From assembly GCA_029940115.1 (NCBI GenBank), contig JAOZRQ010000074.1, positions 1 through 6,682 on the forward strand: DNA of 6,682 bases, read 5' to 3'. Below, piece by piece: positions 1 through 5,194 of the stretch; within the stretch, counting starts at the first letter, position 1; each line of letters begins with the position of its first letter. The notes beneath the pieces were generated by a model. It did not search any database. It saw only the letters and a program-made list of their open reading frames with translations, and was not told the DNA's origin. This DNA is from Desulfobacterales bacterium. Lineage in GTDB: Bacteria; Desulfobacterota; Desulfobacteria; Desulfobacterales; 4be13. A program made the position numbers and the translations under genes.

Positions 1-92
1 TCGAACGCTCAGTCGAACGCTCAGTCGAACGCTCAGTCGAACGCTCAGTCGAACGCTCAGATTTCGGCGAGCTCAGACTTCGGCGAGCTCTG
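1..92. repeat. 12-bp tandem array followed by a 16-bp direct repeat
   Basis: Five exact copies of the 12-mer TCGAACGCTCAG fill positions 1-60 and the array probably continues beyond the left edge. Two near-identical 16-mers built around TTCGGCGAGCTC follow at 61-92. Because 12 is a multiple of three, one frame stays open (Ser-Asn-Ala-Gln repeats, running to a stop at 190-192). Nothing after the repeats in that frame resembles a protein, so I read this as intergenic minisatellite DNA. The rest of 93-191 holds only a 5-bp hairpin (130-142) and no gene I can support. Confidence 0.85.
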
Positions 93-191
93 TCGAGTCG
101 TCGAACGAATTGCCGGGCTGTTCTCACAAGTCCCTCCGGGACAATTCCCCCAACTTGCAAATGCGCCCTTTTTCACCTTGGTTCCCATATG

Positions 192-221
192 AAAAAAACC
201 GGGCTTTTCAAAACCCGGTTT
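192..221 (-). terminator. Probable intrinsic terminator downstream of sat
   Basis: An 8-bp stem (196-203 with 214-221, AAACCGGG/CCCGGTTT) closes on a 10-nt interior that can pair further. Read on the minus strand the stem runs straight into a T tract (complement of the A run 192-198). On the plus strand it is followed by a pyrimidine-rich, T-rich stretch, so it may work in both directions. It lies about 100 bp past the sat stop. It also belongs to the GAAACC..GGTTTC repeat family seen elsewhere in the window. Confidence 0.6.
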
Positions 222-264
222 CTTCTTTTGCATTGGAACATGTAAGGAGAGTGTAAACCCCTCT

Positions 265-301
265 CAAGAAACCAAGTTTTTTCAAAAAACTTGGTTTCTT
301 G
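265..301. repeat. Perfect 37-bp palindrome just past the sat stop
   Basis: Positions 265-282 and 284-301 are exact reverse complements (18 bp each) around a single central base at 283. The core is GAAACCAAG/CTTGGTTTC. It starts 17 bp beyond the sat stop codon on the downstream side. It could protect the mRNA 3' end or aid termination, but it has no flanking T tract outside the stem. It is one member of the dispersed inverted-repeat family found at six places here. Confidence 0.85.
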
Positions 302-318
302 AATTAGGGATCGTTGCA

Positions 319-1590
319 CTAGCCGGTTGCGGCACCGTGCAACTTGATTTCCACCTTTTCCGTCAGCCCTTCATAATACTCGCGAAGAATTGCAACGACT
401 TCATCACGCCCAAAGTGATCCGGAAGATCGCCGCCCTCAGAGAGCATCTTGCGGAGCATGGTTCCGCTGAGAAGCACCCGGTCCTCCTTGGCGTGGGGGC
501 AGGTTCTCAACGAGGCCATGCCGTCACACTTATAGCAGTAGAATGTCCAGTCGATCTTCAGGGGGGTGCAGAGGAGGGCCTTTCCCTCTCCCTCGGGGGC
601 CGGGATCTTGTCAAAAATGGTCTGGGCTTCAAACATGCCGTAAAAGTCACCCACGCCGGCATGGTCACGGCCGATGATCATCTTGGAGCAACCATAGTTC
701 TGGCGAAACGTCGCATGGAGGAGGCCCTCTCGGGGGCCCGCATACCGCATGTCAAGGGGATAACCGCCCTGGACCACATTCTTCTCCACAAAGTAATGTT
801 TCACCAGCGAGTCAATACATCTCACCCGAACTTCCGCGGGAATGTCACCCGGCTTCAGGTTTCCGACCAGGGAATGAATGTACACCCCGTCGCAGACCTC
901 CACAGCGATCTTGCAGAGGTACTCATGTGACCGATGCATCGGGTTTCTGAGCTGAAGCGCCGCGACCTCGCTCCATCCCCTCTCCTCGAAGATATTCCGG
1001 GACTCCTCGGGCCTCATGTAAATGCCCTTGTACTTGGTGGGGTACTCAGATTCGGTCAGCACCTTGACCGGTCCGGCCAAGTTGACATTTTTCTGTTCCA
1101 TCACCATCTGGACGCCGGGATGGTCATCCTTGGCGATCTTCCAGAACTCCTCAGGCGTCGGGGTCCCTTCCCCCATATACACCTTCTCACATTCATGTTT
1201 CTTGTCCGCCTCGGTCATCTCATATTTTTCGGTGACCTTCATGGTGGCCATCATCTCATCGCCTTCGGCATCATGAAGCGCGATCTCGTCGCCCTCGCTG
1301 ATGGCATCAGCGTCCTCTTTTGAGGCGGAGAGAGTTACGGGGATGGGCCAGAATGTGCCGTCAGCCATCAGGAAATCATCACAGACCCCTTTCCAGTCGG
1401 CCTGGGTCATAAAGCCTGTCAGGGGGCTGAATCCACCGATCCCCATCATAATCAGGTCACCCTTCTCACGGGGGGAAACTGAAATCTTCTTGAGACCTTC
1501 AGCCTTTTTCTTTTCTGCATCCAATTCAGCGCCTTCGAGCAAGCAACAGGTCAGGCCTTTTCCACCATGGGGGGGAACTAGGTTTGCCAT
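319..1590 (-). CDS. sat: Sulfate adenylyltransferase (ATP sulfurylase)
   Basis: Catalyses ATP plus sulfate to adenosine 5'-phosphosulfate plus pyrophosphate in the cytoplasm, the activating first step of dissimilatory sulfate reduction (reversible in sulfur oxidisers). The 423-residue product has a PUA-like N-terminal part. The nucleotide-binding signature QLRNPMHRSH lies at 213-222 (H219 and H222 form the HxxH pair), AGPRE near 284-288, GRDHAG at 307-312 and SGTMLR at 375-380. Three cysteines and a histidine (C352, C355, C364, H366) match the Zn/Co site known from Thermus and Desulfovibrio enzymes. I chose the ATG at 1588-1590 because AAAGGAG (1601-1607) sits 10 nt upstream and MANLVPPHGGKG is the usual family N-terminus; an in-frame ATG at 1635 adds 15 lysine-rich, non-conserved residues. 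The gene has its own promoter and terminator. No apr, qmo or pyrophosphatase gene is visible here. The full-length frame shows no damage. Confidence 0.97.
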   Translation of the reverse strand: MANLVPPHGGKGLTCCLLEGAELDAEKKKAEGLKKISVSPREKGDLIMMGIGGFSPLTGFMTQADWKGVCDDFLMADGTFWPIPVTLSASKEDADAISEGDEIALHDAEGDEMMATMKVTEKYEMTEADKKHECEKVYMGEGTPTPEEFWKIAKDDHPGVQMVMEQKNVNLAGPVKVLTESEYPTKYKGIYMRPEESRNIFEERGWSEVAALQLRNPMHRSHEYLCKIAVEVCDGVYIHSLVGNLKPGDIPAEVRVRCIDSLVKHYFVEKNVVQGGYPLDMRYAGPREGLLHATFRQNYGCSKMIIGRDHAGVGDFYGMFEAQTIFDKIPAPEGEGKALLCTPLKIDWTFYCYKCDGMASLRTCPHAKEDRVLLSGTMLRKMLSEGGDLPDHFGRDEVVAILREYYEGLTEKVEIKLHGAATG

Positions 1591-1651
1591 TCGTTTTTTA
1601 CTCCTTTGTTTAAAAATTTTTTGATAACCGAACATCAGTCGTTCTACAAAG

Positions 1652-1718
1652 AAACCCGGTTTCAGGGGACTGGGCGATCAGGTTTCCATGACGCGGCACC
1701 TTCTCAGAAACCGGGTTT
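1652..1718 (-). repeat. Inverted repeat in the sat leader
   Basis: Arms 1652-1663 (AAACCCGGTTTC) and 1707-1718 (its exact reverse complement) are 12 bp long and 43 bp apart. The element lies within the inferred untranslated leader of sat, ending about 60 nt before the start codon. Each arm is itself partly self-complementary, so alternative foldings are possible. It belongs to the same repeat family as the hairpins at 192-221 and 6162-6216. Confidence 0.75.
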
Positions 1719-1746
1719 TGTTGCTGGATTTGCCAATCCCCTGATA

Positions 1747-1776
1747 CTTGTCCCCGACAAAAACGTCGGGGACAAG
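1747..1776 (-). other. Perfect 12-bp stem-loop in the sat leader
   Basis: CTTGTCCCCGAC (1747-1758) and its exact complement (1765-1776) enclose a 6-nt loop. On the sat transcript the stem is not followed by a U tract, so it is not a classic terminator. It could stabilise the leader, take part in attenuation, or be an unrelated short repeat. The plus strand is only weakly T-rich after it. Confidence 0.7.
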
Positions 1777-1840
1777 CCTTTTATCGGAGAAAAGATTTCA
1801 GGGACAGGTTCCTGCAAGAGGGAATATTACAAACTTGCCA

Positions 1841-1869
1841 AATATAATAGGTAAAAACCCCTCTGTCAA
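1841..1869 (-). promoter_or_regulatory. Sigma70-type promoter for sat
   Basis: On the minus strand a perfect -35 box TTGACA (complement of 1864-1869) is followed after exactly 17 bp by TATATT (complement of 1841-1846), one mismatch from the consensus -10. Transcription would start near 1834, giving a leader of roughly 240 nt before the sat ATG. The promoter lies just downstream of the terminator of the preceding PilZ gene, consistent with sat as an independent unit. The stretch 1591-1992 has no gene and holds this promoter, the leader structures and that terminator. Confidence 0.7.
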
Positions 1870-1896
1870 GATTAATCGTCATCACATCATTTTTTC

Positions 1897-1929
1897 AAAA
1901 AAAAAATCCGAAGTTTTGATAACTTCGGA
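1897..1929 (-). terminator. Intrinsic terminator of the PilZ gene at 1993-2469
   Basis: Read on the minus strand, a perfect 9-bp stem (TCCGAAGTT paired with AACTTCGGA, 1907-1915 with 1921-1929, 5-nt loop) is followed at once by ten T residues (complement of the A run 1897-1906). It lies 64 bp past the PilZ stop codon and directly before the sat promoter. This is the cleanest rho-independent terminator in the window. Confidence 0.9.
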
Positions 1930-1943
1930 AATCTGAAAAGCAA

Positions 1944-1971
1944 GAAACCAAGTTTTTGAAAACTTGGCTTC
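1944..1971. repeat. GAAACCAAG-type inverted repeat
   Basis: Arms 1944-1956 and 1959-1971 are complementary over 13 bp with one G-T wobble and a 2-nt gap. The core is GAAACCAAGTTTT, the same as in the palindrome at 265-301. It sits between the PilZ stop (1993) and the terminator at 1897-1929, so it would form a first hairpin at the end of that transcript. Confidence 0.75.
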
Positions 1972-1992
1972 TCTTTTGTCCATAAAAGATTT

Positions 1993-2469
1993 TCAAACCA
2001 CATTCCCCATCAGATAGTTTTCCACATCTCTTTTGATTTTCCCATCAGGCAGTGAATCCAGATCTCCAAGACAAGTTGAACAGAGAAAAAGCAGGTCATC
2101 GGTCTTGTGCATTTCAGCATGCGGAACCCTTTCCCCACATCGGTCGCATCTGTCCACCATGAATCGGACCCCGACCCCGTAGCAGGGGCTATTCCCATCG
2201 GAAATCTTCCTGCACCACATCACTTCGCCGCGGTAACCCTCCTGGGGGGCCTCATGGCCGTGAACATCGGGCGAATAATCAACCATCTTGATCCAGAGCT
2301 CCGCGCCTTGGGTGAGGCTGTTATGGTCTGACTCAAAATACATGCCGCCCGCGCTGCAATTACGCATTCTCGCGGTATGATACTCACTGGTGTCATACAA
2401 TGCGTAAATGATGGGAGCGTCACGGTGATCCCGATAAAAAGCCCTGTAGTTGGGAGAAATAGCGTCCAT
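1993..2469 (-). CDS. PilZ-domain protein with C-terminal four-cysteine zinc-ribbon-like module (copy 1)
   Basis: A 158-residue soluble protein. The PilZ fold is indicated by RAFYR (residues 9-13, an RxxxR motif), NCSAGG (37-42, the [D/N]xSxxG motif) and YGVGVRF (97-103), a typical late PilZ strand. Both cyclic di-GMP contact motifs are therefore present, and binding is plausible but not shown. After the PilZ part comes CDRC (108-111), 18 residues, then CSTC (130-133), a CxxC-x18-CxxC pattern suggesting a bound zinc, and a short tail ending in GNVV. The start is supported by AAAGGAGG five bases upstream. The protein is more than half identical by eye to the copy at 3123-3590, so the two arose by duplication. 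A -10-like TAAAAT (complement of 2500-2505) lies about 30 bp upstream, without a clear -35. No effector domain is present; it may act through a partner. Not assignable to a named gene. Confidence 0.9.
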   Translation of the reverse strand: MDAISPNYRAFYRDHRDAPIIYALYDTSEYHTARMRNCSAGGMYFESDHNSLTQGAELWIKMVDYSPDVHGHEAPQEGYRGEVMWCRKISDGNSPCYGVGVRFMVDRCDRCGERVPHAEMHKTDDLLFLCSTCLGDLDSLPDGKIKRDVENYLMGNVV

Positions 2470-2510
2470 TTTTGCCTCCTTTGGTGTTGCTAAAGTTGAA
2501 TTTTATCATT

Positions 2511-2820
2511 CCCCTCACTGACATTCCCGCGAAAGCGGGAACTCACTGACCCCTTACTGACATTCCCGCGAAAGCAGGAATCCATCGCCAATTCATCCCT
2601 CACTGACATTCCCGCGAAAGCGGGAATCCACTGCCACCTCATCCCTCACGGTCATTCCCGCGAAAGCGGGAATCCACTGCCACCTCATCCCTCACTGTCA
2701 TTTCCCTTCACTGTCATTCCCCCTTCACTGTCATTCCTCCTTCACTGTCATTCCCACGAAAGCGGGAATCCACTGCCAAATCCTCCCTCACTGTCATTCC
2801 CGCGAAAGCGGGAATCCACC
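2511..2820. repeat. Array of ATTCCC-N8-GGGAAT hairpin repeats
   Basis: Six copies of a 20-bp inverted repeat of form ATTCCC-GCGAAAGC-GGGAAT start near 2523, 2562, 2608, 2654, 2750 and 2796, with minor variants. Most lie 46 bp apart in a larger unit that includes CTCACTGTC before and CCACTGCC after the hairpin. At about 2692-2749 there are also three shortened units carrying only the CACTGTCATTCC half. The hairpin matches the form of the dRS3 repeats described in Neisseria, a likeness of pattern rather than proof of relation. The array fills the space upstream of PilZ copy 1. The 653 bp between 2470 and 3122 contain no gene I can support. Confidence 0.9.
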
Positions 2821-2902
2821 TCATCCATCGCTCACAACTGGCAACCCACAACTTTCATATAAATCATCAATCCTCTATGTATAACACATTTGATAAATCA
2901 GC

Positions 2903-2921
2903 AATCAGGAAATTCCTGATT
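2903..2921. repeat. 19-bp palindrome
   Basis: AATCAGGAA (2903-2911) and TTCCTGATT (2913-2921) are exact reverse complements around one central base. It lies in AT-rich DNA between the two PilZ genes, about 430 bp upstream of PilZ copy 1. It could be a binding site for a dimeric regulator or a weak hairpin; the sequence alone does not decide. Confidence 0.5.
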
Positions 2922-2971
2922 TTAGGGTTCCAAAATTCTTAAATATCGGACCAAAGAAAGAAACCATCCAA

Positions 2972-3003
2972 AGAAATTAAGTTTTTGCAAAAACTCAGTT
3001 TCT
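2972..3003. repeat. Degenerate GAAACCAAG-type inverted repeat
   Basis: Arms 2972-2987 and 2988-3003 match in 14 of 16 positions with no spacer. The core is a decayed version of the motif at 265-301. It lies about 120 bp past the stop of PilZ copy 2 and may form a hairpin at the end of that transcript, but no T tract follows. Confidence 0.65.
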
Positions 3004-3122
3004 CTCATAAGTTTCAAATTGAAGTGTGAAGCGAGAGGTGACGAACAGCGGGAGTTGAATATCCAACAAGAACAGGTTTCAAGCAACGACTCAGGAGCAG
3101 CTGGTGCTTCAGCCACAATTTT

Positions 3123-3590
3123 TCAGATGACGTTTCCAAGCAGGTAATTGGCCACGGTCTCCTTTATTTTTTCGCCAGATAAAGCCTCTATGTATCTGCG
3201 GCAGGTCGGGCATAAAAAAACAAACTCATCGGTCCTGTGAATTTCGGTGTAAGAGACCTTCTCTCCGCATTTGTCACATATGTTCACGATGAATCGGACC
3301 CCAACCCCGTAACAGGAATTCTGGTCTGCTTTGAACACTTTCCTGCACCATACCACTTCCGCACGATAACCGTCACGGGCTTCAGGACTATGGCGGTCAA
3401 GTGAATAGTCCGCCAGCTTGATACAAATCTCTGACCCCGCGGGGAGGTTGCGATCCGATTCAAAGTACATGCCGCCCTCACTGCTATTATGCATTTTGGC
3501 GTCAACGAACTCCTCTGTTCCATAAATTGCATAAATGATGCGAGCCTCATGATAATTGCGGTGAAAAGCTCTGTTTGAAATATCAACCAT
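3123..3590 (-). CDS. PilZ-domain protein with C-terminal four-cysteine zinc-ribbon-like module (copy 2)
   Basis: A 155-residue paralog of the protein at 1993-2469. RAFHR (residues 7-11) supplies the RxxxR motif, NSSEGG (35-40) the [D/N]xSxxG motif and YGVGVRF (94-100) the late strand, so cyclic di-GMP binding is plausible. CDKC (105-108), 18 residues and CPTC (127-130) repeat the exact cysteine spacing of copy 1. I chose the ATG at 3588-3590 because GGAGG (complement of 3597-3601) lies six bases upstream and MVDISNRAFHR aligns with the start of copy 1. An in-frame ATG at 3659 exists only because of a 73-bp duplication and has no ribosome site of its own, so it is unlikely to be used. The upstream small frame (3592-3663) stops one base before this start, suggesting coupled translation. 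Downstream there is no strong terminator. Confidence 0.9.
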   Translation of the reverse strand: MVDISNRAFHRNYHEARIIYAIYGTEEFVDAKMHNSSEGGMYFESDRNLPAGSEICIKLADYSLDRHSPEARDGYRAEVVWCRKVFKADQNSCYGVGVRFIVNICDKCGEKVSYTEIHRTDEFVFLCPTCRRYIEALSGEKIKETVANYLLGNVI

Positions 3591-3722
3591 CTTATGCCTC
3601 CGTAATTTTTGTCTCACTTGATGCTGTGAAGACAACAAACTTTCCAATTGAAATATCAACCATCTTATGCCTCCGTAATTTTTGTCTCACTTGATGCTGT
3701 GAAGACAACAAACTTTCCAATT
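3575..3722. repeat. Exact 73-bp tandem duplication over the start of PilZ copy 2
   Basis: Positions 3575-3649 and 3648-3722 are identical over 75 bp with a period of 73 bp. Each unit holds the first five codons of the PilZ gene, its ATG, its GGAGG ribosome site and about 55 bp upstream. No difference is visible between copies, so the event is recent or kept uniform. As 73 is not a multiple of three, the outer copy reads in another frame. Confidence 0.97.
3592..3663 (-). CDS. Possible 23-codon upstream reading frame created by the duplication
   Basis: The outer copy of the PilZ start (ATG at 3661-3663) keeps its own GGAGG (complement of 3670-3674) at the same 6-base spacing. It encodes about 23 residues beginning MVDISIGKF and ending at a TAA (3592-3594) one base before the real PilZ ATG. 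A longer version is possible: a TTG at 3718-3720, six bases after a perfect AAGGAGGT (complement of 3727-3734), reads into the same frame and would give 42 residues. The peptide has no recognisable domain. It is more likely to affect PilZ translation than to have a function of its own. Confidence 0.4.
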   Translation of the reverse strand: MVDISIGKFVVFTASSETKITEA

Positions 3723-3754
3723 TGTGACCTCCTTAGGCCATGGCGATTCCCAAG

Positions 3755-3783
3755 ACTGACAGCGAAAATTTCACCTTGTCAGT
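3755..3783. other. Inverted repeat upstream of PilZ copy 2
   Basis: ACTGACA (3755-3761) and TGTCAGT (3777-3783) are exact complements enclosing 15 nt, which contain a smaller GAAA/TTTC pair. It lies about 20 bp upstream of the AAGGAGGT at 3727-3734. It could be a leader hairpin or an operator; its length is short for either claim to be firm. Confidence 0.45.
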
Positions 3784-3800
3784 ACCCGGCCAAAAGCATG

Positions 3801-3828
3801 CCCCCGATGTCTTTTATCGGGGGTTTTT
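3801..3828 (+). terminator. Hairpin with T5 tail
   Basis: CCCCCGAT (3801-3808) and ATCGGGGG (3816-3823) form a perfect 8-bp GC-rich stem with a 7-nt loop, followed on the plus strand by TTTTT (3824-3828). No plus-strand gene precedes it. On the minus strand it lies about 75 bp past the lptF stop, followed by only a weak T run, so it may still help end the lptF transcript. Confidence 0.5.
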
Positions 3829-3859
3829 CCAGAATTTTCTCTCCTCATGTCCCATACAA

Positions 3860-3886
3860 AGGCGGTGTCAGACCGCCTAAAGGCGG
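3860..3886. repeat. GGCGG inverted repeat at the end of lptF
   Basis: AGGCGGT (3860-3866) pairs with ACCGCCT (3872-3878). CCGCC (3873-3877) can alternatively pair with GGCGG (3882-3886). These two competing hairpins end 12 bp from the lptF stop. The compact form suggests a dispersed intergenic repeat or a transcript-end structure. The space 3591-3898 otherwise holds the 73-bp duplication and the hairpins listed here. Confidence 0.6.
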
Positions 3887-3898
3887 AACTACAAACTT

Positions 3899-5071
3899 TC
3901 AGCGCATAAACCGCGGCTTGCACTGGTCAATCATACGCCGCAACAATCGAAAGCGGACCGGCCGGTCGTTTGCGGTCCTCACCAGAAGATACAGCCCAAT
4001 TCCCCCGATCACGACATTCGGAACCCACATACCGACCACAGGCGGATACATGCCTGTCTCGCCGAAGACTAGGCCCATGGACAACAGCAGATAGTAGAAC
4101 AGAAAAAACACGAGGCCCAAGCCGAGACCAAAGGATCGCCTGGCAGATTTTGCCTGCACCCCCAAGGGAACCGCGAGAAGGCCCAAGGCGAAACAGGCAA
4201 AGGGAATTGAAAATTTTTTGTGGAATTCCAGCAGGCTGACATAATACTGCTCATCCTTTTCGACAGTCTCCCTCAGATACCCGATCAGCTCGGCAAGATT
4301 CATCTCCTTCTCGTCCTTGGATCCCCCCTTTGCCTCATCAACCGCCTTCTGAAGATCCAGATTGACGGTGTATGTGTCGAATCGGATGGCATTCACGGAC
4401 TGCTTCTCAATATCCACCTGGTTGATGGTTCCGTTGAACAGCCTCAGATGAAAGACCGGTTTCCCGGGTTCGTTGAACAGCTCTCCTCTGGGTGAGACCA
4501 CCGTGATCACGAGATTCTTGGTCCGCTGGTCTTCGATGAACACATCCGTGAGGACTTTGTTCTTCAAATCCACCTTGTTCACATAGAGCATCACATTCTT
4601 GAAACTGTCATTGAACGTCCTCTCCTTCAGCCCGATATCAATGTTGGACGAGGCGACCTCAATGGTCAGCTCCTTCAATGAGAGCTTTCCCCAAGGCAGG
4701 CCGCATATCACCATGAATCCGGTCAGGACGCATCCCATGAGGCAGAAGATGAACACCGGCGGAAGCATCTTGTAAATGCTGATTCCCCCGGCCTTCAGGG
4801 CCACGATCTCATTGTCCCCCGACATGCGCAGAAAGGTGAGGAGAACCGTCATCATCACCGACATGGGGATGACAAACACAAGGAAATAGGGCATGGAATA
4901 GATGATCATCAAGAAGACGGCCAGCAGACCGATCTTGTAGTTCACAATCATGTTTGTGATGTCGAGTATCTGCGTCAGCAGAAAGACAAACGTGAAGAAC
5001 ATCACATTGAGGACAAACGGCGGGACCATCTCCTTGAGCAAATATCTGCTGAGAATCGAGTCGAGTTTCAT
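3899..5071 (-). CDS. lptF: LPS export ABC transporter permease LptF
   Basis: Inner-membrane permease of the LptB2FG complex that extracts lipopolysaccharide and passes it to the periplasmic Lpt bridge. The 390 residues show the family layout: three membrane segments (about 16-38, 46-78, 103-125), a periplasmic beta domain (about 130-280) and three more segments (about 288-308, 314-336, 345-365). LTFLRMSGDNEIVALKAGGIS (79 onward) matches the cytoplasmic coupling region that meets LptB. EFHKKFSIPFACFALGLLAVPLG (282-304, joined here only by position) and the PPVVGMW segment match LptF better than LptG. The length is usual. The partner lptG often lies next to lptF, but is not next to it here. The start ATG (5069-5071) lacks a visible Shine-Dalgarno: a 14-bp repeat array begins within eight bases upstream. 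The next in-frame Met (residue 15) would remove the start of the first helix region, so I keep the first ATG. Confidence 0.92.
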   Translation of the reverse strand: MKLDSILSRYLLKEMVPPFVLNVMFFTFVFLLTQILDITNMIVNYKIGLLAVFLMIIYSMPYFLVFVIPMSVMMTVLLTFLRMSGDNEIVALKAGGISIYKMLPPVFIFCLMGCVLTGFMVICGLPWGKLSLKELTIEVASSNIDIGLKERTFNDSFKNVMLYVNKVDLKNKVLTDVFIEDQRTKNLVITVVSPRGELFNEPGKPVFHLRLFNGTINQVDIEKQSVNAIRFDTYTVNLDLQKAVDEAKGGSKDEKEMNLAELIGYLRETVEKDEQYYVSLLEFHKKFSIPFACFALGLLAVPLGVQAKSARRSFGLGLGLVFFLFYYLLLSMGLVFGETGMYPPVVGMWVPNVVIGGIGLYLLVRTANDRPVRFRLLRRMIDQCKPRFMR

Positions 5072-5078
5072 ATTTTTT

Positions 5079-5191
5079 GATGCGTGATGCGTGAGACGTG
5101 ATGCGTGAGACGTGATGCGTGAGACGTGATTCGTGAGAAGTGAGACGTGATGCGTGAGATGTGATGCGTGACAACGTGAAATGTGATCTGT
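5079..5191. repeat. 14-bp minisatellite array between the peptidase gene and lptF
   Basis: Three near-exact units of GATGCGTGAGACGT run from 5086 to 5127 and continue as degenerate units to about 5191. The array fills almost all of the 123 bp between the peptidase stop and the lptF start. One minus-strand frame through it reads as Ser/His/Arg/Thr-rich repeats, which is a by-product of the repeat. The same unit occurs at 6278-6407. Confidence 0.92.
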
Positions 5192-5194
5192 GCC

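Noticed and set aside
1..192. Plus-strand frame of Ser-Asn-Ala-Gln repeats open from the edge to 192
   Set aside because: It is open because the 12-bp repeat is a multiple of three; the non-repetitive part resembles no protein and the repeats look intergenic.
337..1624. Several plus-strand open frames opposite sat
   Set aside because: They are antisense to a strongly conserved gene and have no domain signatures; they follow from the codon bias of sat.
1591..1635. Longer sat start at the upstream in-frame ATG (1635)
   Set aside because: The extra 15 residues are lysine-rich and unlike the family, the sequence between contains the AAAGGAG ribosome site for the inner ATG, and the inner start gives the usual N-terminus.
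1729..1745. Sigma54 promoter upstream of sat (TTGGCA...GCAA on the minus strand)
   Set aside because: The GG and GC elements are eight bases apart internally rather than ten, so the spacing does not fit the -24/-12 pattern.
1747..1776. Terminator or attenuator in the sat leader
   Set aside because: The stem is strong but no U tract follows it on the sat transcript, so I list it only as a stem-loop.
2511..2820. CRISPR array
   Set aside because: The sequences between the hairpins are themselves near-identical repeats, not unique spacers, the units vary in length, and no cas gene is present.
2922..3116. 64-residue minus-strand open frame
   Set aside because: It runs through the degenerate inverted repeat at 2972-3003, has no clear ribosome site and no recognisable protein features.
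3735..3830. Cyclic di-GMP (GEMM) riboswitch ahead of the PilZ gene
   Set aside because: I looked for it because of the PilZ context, but the conserved GEMM core segments are absent; only short hairpins are present.
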